A DNA stretch of 8,438 bases from Xanthobacteraceae bacterium (lineage in GTDB: Bacteria; Pseudomonadota; Alphaproteobacteria; Rhizobiales; Xanthobacteraceae). The position numbers and the translations under genes were made by a program. The notes under the pieces were generated by a model. That model saw only the letters and a program-made list of their open reading frames with translations. It had not been told where the DNA came from and did not search any database. This document shows, one piece after another, positions 5,763 to 8,438 of this stretch (its first letter is position 1; the number at the start of each line of letters is the position of its first letter). Location of the stretch: the NCBI GenBank assembly GCA_030044035.1, contig JASHWN010000308.1, positions 1-8,438 of the forward strand, written 5' to 3'.

Positions 5763-7248
5763 AGCGCTCCCGGGCCGTTTCGCTGACCATTTCGCGTAAC
5801 GGCGACAACAGATAATCGATGGCGCGGCGCTGTCCGGTCTTGATCTCGACACTGACAGCCATGCCCGGCATGAGCGCCACCTCTTTGCCGTCGATGTCCA
5901 TGGTGCGCTTCGCCAGCCGGATGGTCGCCGGAAACACCAGATTCTGCGTCTTTGCCGGCGCGCCCGGTGCCGCGCCTTGCGGCCGCGCCGCATTGGCCGC
6001 GTCGCTCAGCTCGGTAGCATCGCGCTCGTCGACGGCGTCGCGCGACACTCTTTCGACGGTGCCGTCGAGGGTGCCATAGCGGGTAAACGGAAAGGAATCG
6101 ACCTTGACCACCGCATTCTGGCCCATCTCGACGAAGCCGACGTCCTGATTGGCGACCATGGCCTTGATTTCGAGCGGCTGATCGAACGGCACGAGGGTAA
6201 GAAGCGGTTGGCCGCTCGCCACCACTTGACCCAGGCTCGATACCGCAAGCTGCTGCACGGTTCCGGAAATCGGCGCCTTGAGCGCGGCATGACTCGCCTT
6301 CGATTGCGCCTTGATCAGATCTTGTTCGAGATGATCGCGCCTGTGCTCGGCCTCGGCAAGCTTCTGCGACTGATCGGCAATGAACTGGGTGATCGACTGC
6401 TCGATCTTGCGGTCAAGCGAAGCCATCGCGGCGCCGGCCTCCAGAAGCTGGCCGCGCTCGTCGGTATCGGTTGTCAGCTCCGTCTCGTATTGCTGCAGCG
6501 CCTCGATGGTCTGGGCGCGCGAATCGGCGCCCAGTGCCTCGAGCTTCTGGCGCATCGATACGCGCTCTTTGGTCAGCGCAATGAGTTTTTGCCGCTCGGC
6601 GATGGTGGATTCGAGCCGCGCCTTGGTGGCGACCTTTTCGGCAAGCTGCGACTTCAAGCCGTTGACGGTCGAACGCAGCTGGGCGAGGTCGGCGGTGAGC
6701 ACGCCCTGCTCGCGGCGGCGCACTGGCTCGCTGATGCCAGGACCAAACGCAATCGGCACCGGCGCCATGGCTTCGGTCTGCGCCGCTGCAATCGCCGCCT
6801 TGCGCCGCGCCGCCTCGGCGCTTGCTGCTTCGAGATCGCTCGCCTGCGCTTGGCGGTCGGCGTCTGATTCGGTTGCATCAAGCTCTATTAGAACATCGCC
6901 GGCATTGACGCGGCTGCCGTTCTGCACGCGGATGGCCACGACTTTCCCGGCGTCGACCGGTTGCACCACCTTCGAGCCGCCGTCCGGCTGAATCTTTCCG
7001 GGCGCCACGGCATAGATGTCGATCCAGCCGAAATACGACCAGGCCAGCACGCCGAAGAACAGCGCGCAGATCGCGAGCAGCAGCGATTTCGCGACCGGCG
7101 AGGGCGGCGTCACCAGAATCTCGAGCGCGGCCGGCAAAAACTCGCGATCGGTATCGGTCAGCTGCGAGGCCGTCGTCCGCGGGACGAGCGCCTTGCCGCC
7201 GGACGTCGCCGGCGTTGCCGAAGAATTTCCCGATTGCACCAAACTCAT
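5761..7248 (-). CDS. HlyD-family membrane-fusion (periplasmic adaptor) subunit of a type I secretion system
   Basis: A 495-residue adaptor that links an inner-membrane ABC exporter to a TolC-type outer-membrane channel. Order: a cytoplasmic N-terminal tail of about 52 residues; one membrane helix about 54-74 (AKSLLLAICALFFGVLAW); IDIYAVAPGKIQPDGGSK with a first half-lipoyl segment (VVAIRVQNGSRVNAGDVLIEL, 103-123, quoted in part); a long Ala/Glu/Gln/Arg-rich coiled-coil region about 130-320; and the second half-lipoyl segment (LKAPISGTVQQLAVSSLGQV, 323-342). A beta-barrel follows (IKAMVANQDVGFVEMGQ, VKVDSFPFTRYGTLDGTV) and then PGMAVSVEIKTGQRRAIDYLL near the C-terminus. An Ala/Pro-rich insert about 412-434 breaks the barrel region. 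ATG 7248 is chosen because GGTGAG lies six bases upstream; a longer frame would overlap the ABC gene and add non-homologous residues. It starts 14 bases after the ABC transporter stop on the same strand, so both genes form one operon. Confidence 0.92.
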   Translation of the reverse strand: MSLVQSGNSSATPATSGGKALVPRTTASQLTDTDREFLPAALEILVTPPSPVAKSLLLAICALFFGVLAWSYFGWIDIYAVAPGKIQPDGGSKVVQPVDAGKVVAIRVQNGSRVNAGDVLIELDATESDADRQAQASDLEAASAEAARRKAAIAAAQTEAMAPVPIAFGPGISEPVRRREQGVLTADLAQLRSTVNGLKSQLAEKVATKARLESTIAERQKLIALTKERVSMRQKLEALGADSRAQTIEALQQYETELTTDTDERGQLLEAGAAMASLDRKIEQSITQFIADQSQKLAEAEHRRDHLEQDLIKAQSKASHAALKAPISGTVQQLAVSSLGQVVASGQPLLTLVPFDQPLEIKAMVANQDVGFVEMGQNAVVKVDSFPFTRYGTLDGTVERVSRDAVDERDATELSDAANAARPQGAAPGAPAKTQNLVFPATIRLAKRTMDIDGKEVALMPGMAVSVEIKTGQRRAIDYLLSPLREMVSETARER

Positions 7249-7254
7249 GCCTAT

Positions 7255-7260
7255 CTCACC
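7255..7260 (-). promoter_or_regulatory. Ribosome binding site of the HlyD-type gene
   Basis: On the - strand GGTGAG stands six bases before ATG 7248, within the 14-base gap after the ABC transporter stop codon. It is the clearest Shine-Dalgarno match in the window and decides the start of the adaptor gene against longer alternatives that run back into the ABC gene. Confidence 0.65.
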
Positions 7261-7262
7261 GT

Positions 7263-8438
7263 TCAGGCGTCGCTTTCCTGCTGCTGCAGGCGCCACAGCC
7301 GCGCGTAAAGGCTCTCGGAGCGCGCCAGCAGCGAATGGTGGTCGCCTTCCTCGACGATCGCGCCGTTCTCGATCGCGATGATGCGATCACAATGGCGCAC
7401 CGCGGCAAGGCGATGCGCGATGATCACGACCGTGCGGCCGCGCACGATCCTGCGCATGTTGGCCTGGATCATGCGCTCGCTTTCATAATCCAGCGCGCTG
7501 GTGGCCTCGTCGAAAATCAGGATGCGCGGCTGCGTGGCGAGGGCCCGCGCAATGGCAATGCGCTGGCGCTGGCCGCCGGAGAGGTTGGCGCCGCGCTCCT
7601 CGATCGCCGTGTCATAGCCGAGCGGCAGCTTGGCGATGAACTCGTCGGCGCCCGCAAGCCGCGCTGCCGCGATCACCTGGCCGCGCGGCATGCCTGGATT
7701 GGCCAGCGCAATGTTGTCGTGGATGGTGCGATTGAACAGTACGTTCTCCTGCAGCACCACGCCGATCTGGCGGCGCAGCCAAGCGCTATCGACCTGGCCG
7801 ATATCGACCCCGTCGATCAGGATTTGGCCGCGGTCGGGCCGATAGAGCCGCTGGACGAGCTTGGTCAGCGTCGACTTGCCGGAACCGGAATGGCCGATGA
7901 TGCCGAGCACCTGGCCGGCGGGTATGTCGAGATCGATATCGCGCAAGACGTCAGCTGCATCGGGCCGATAGCGGAAGCTGAGCTCCGATATTTTGATGGC
8001 GCCGCGCATCGGCGGCGGATTCGAGCTGGCGAGCCGCTGCGCCTCGGGCGGGCTGTTGAGGATATCGCCGAGCCGCTGCACCGAAATTTGCACCTGCTGA
8101 AAGCTCTGCCACAGCTGCGACAAACGCAGGATCGGCGCGGTCGCCTGGTTCATGATCATGTAGAAGGCGACCAGCCCGCCGATCGTCAGGTCGCTGTCGA
8201 TCACCGCCTTGGCGCCGAAGAACAGCACCGCGGCGGTCGTCACTTTGTTGACGTATTGAATGGCGTTCTGGCCGAAATTGCTCAGCATCACTGCCTGGAA
8301 CGAGGTTTTGACGTAGGCGGCTAAGCGGTCGTCCCATTCGTTGCGCAGGATCGGTTCGACTGCGGCCGCCTTCAAGGTCTGTATGCCGAATACGGACTCG
8401 ACCAGGAACTGTTGGCTGGCGGCGCCGGTGTTGAAGCG
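7263..8438 (-). CDS. HlyB-type type I secretion ABC transporter (permease/ATPase), 3' part
   Basis: C-terminal 391 residues of a fused permease-ATPase that powers one-step export of unfolded proteins through a type I system. The frame stays open to the window edge, so the start lies beyond base 8438. The visible part begins in the transmembrane domain (NTGAASQQFLVESVFGIQTL, then VEP), with helices around VTTAAVLFFGAKAVI and GGLVAFYMIMNQATAPILRL, and LWQSFQQVQISVQRLGDIL leading into the ATPase. All nucleotide-binding motifs are intact: Walker A GHSGSGKST, Q-loop VLQENVLFN, signature LSGGQRQRIAIARAL, Walker B ILIFDEATSALD, and the H-loop IIAHRL. The wording of the linker region is typical of HlyB and RTX-toxin-type exporters rather than lipid or multidrug exporters. 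Whether the N-terminal C39-like domain of this class is present cannot be seen. The HlyD-type adaptor gene follows by 14 bases. Substrate unknown. Confidence 0.93.
   Translation of the reverse strand, partial: RFNTGAASQQFLVESVFGIQTLKAAAVEPILRNEWDDRLAAYVKTSFQAVMLSNFGQNAIQYVNKVTTAAVLFFGAKAVIDSDLTIGGLVAFYMIMNQATAPILRLSQLWQSFQQVQISVQRLGDILNSPPEAQRLASSNPPPMRGAIKISELSFRYRPDAADVLRDIDLDIPAGQVLGIIGHSGSGKSTLTKLVQRLYRPDRGQILIDGVDIGQVDSAWLRRQIGVVLQENVLFNRTIHDNIALANPGMPRGQVIAAARLAGADEFIAKLPLGYDTAIEERGANLSGGQRQRIAIARALATQPRILIFDEATSALDYESERMIQANMRRIVRGRTVVIIAHRLAAVRHCDRIIAIENGAIVEEGDHHSLLARSESLYARLWRLQQQESDA

Noticed and set aside
5977..6867. 296-codon open frame on the + strand, antisense to the HlyD-type gene
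   Set aside because: Its product is a Leu/Arg/Gly-rich string without domain signature; the opposite strand encodes a textbook adaptor. Long antisense frames are common in GC-rich DNA.
7215..8324. 369-codon open frame on the + strand, antisense to the ABC transporter
   Set aside because: The - strand carries all ABC ATPase motifs in order; the antisense product has no recognisable features and is a codon-bias shadow.

Overview
The window looks like chromosome from a GC-rich alphaproteobacterium, most plausibly in the Hyphomicrobiales (Bradyrhizobium, Rhodopseudomonas or a Xanthobacteraceae relative). This placement is inferred from base composition, from the style of the proteins, and from the mix of a short-form type II secretion prepilin peptidase, a phosphoesterase/di-heme peroxidase pair and an HlyB/HlyD exporter. 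No rRNA or other phylogenetic marker is present to prove it.

Layout. (1) Bases 1-1792, + strand: the 3' part of a type II secretion secretin gene (gspD), followed 12 bases later by a short prepilin peptidase gene; this is the end of a type II secretion operon. (2) Bases 1837-2349, - strand: a small exported Sel1-repeat protein, convergent with the peptidase. (3) Bases 2350-2704: a 355-base non-coding stretch between the divergent Sel1 and phosphoesterase genes. It holds a possible sigma70 promoter for the Sel1 gene, overlapping GC-rich palindromes, and an 81-base nested inverted repeat (2541-2621) that can fold into a long three-helix hairpin. (4) Bases 2705-5724, + strand: an exported AcpA/phospholipase C-type phosphoesterase, then, 14 bases on, an exported di-heme cytochrome c peroxidase of the MauG/CcpA superfamily. 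(5) Bases 5761-8438, - strand: a type I secretion pair, an HlyB-type ABC transporter (5' end beyond the window) followed by its HlyD-type membrane-fusion adaptor, convergent with the peroxidase gene.

How they fit together. The window is almost entirely about the cell envelope and export: an outer-membrane secretin and the peptidase that matures its pseudopilins, three proteins with apparent Sec signal peptides (Sel1 protein, phosphoesterase, peroxidase), and a Sec-independent exporter. The phosphoesterase and peroxidase are tightly spaced and probably co-transcribed. The phosphoesterase is a reasonable, unproven candidate for type II cargo. No type I substrate and no TolC-like outer-membrane channel is visible here.

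No tRNA, rRNA, CRISPR array, insertion sequence or integrase was seen. The most unexplained signal is the nested inverted repeat at 2541-2621, just upstream of the phosphoesterase gene.
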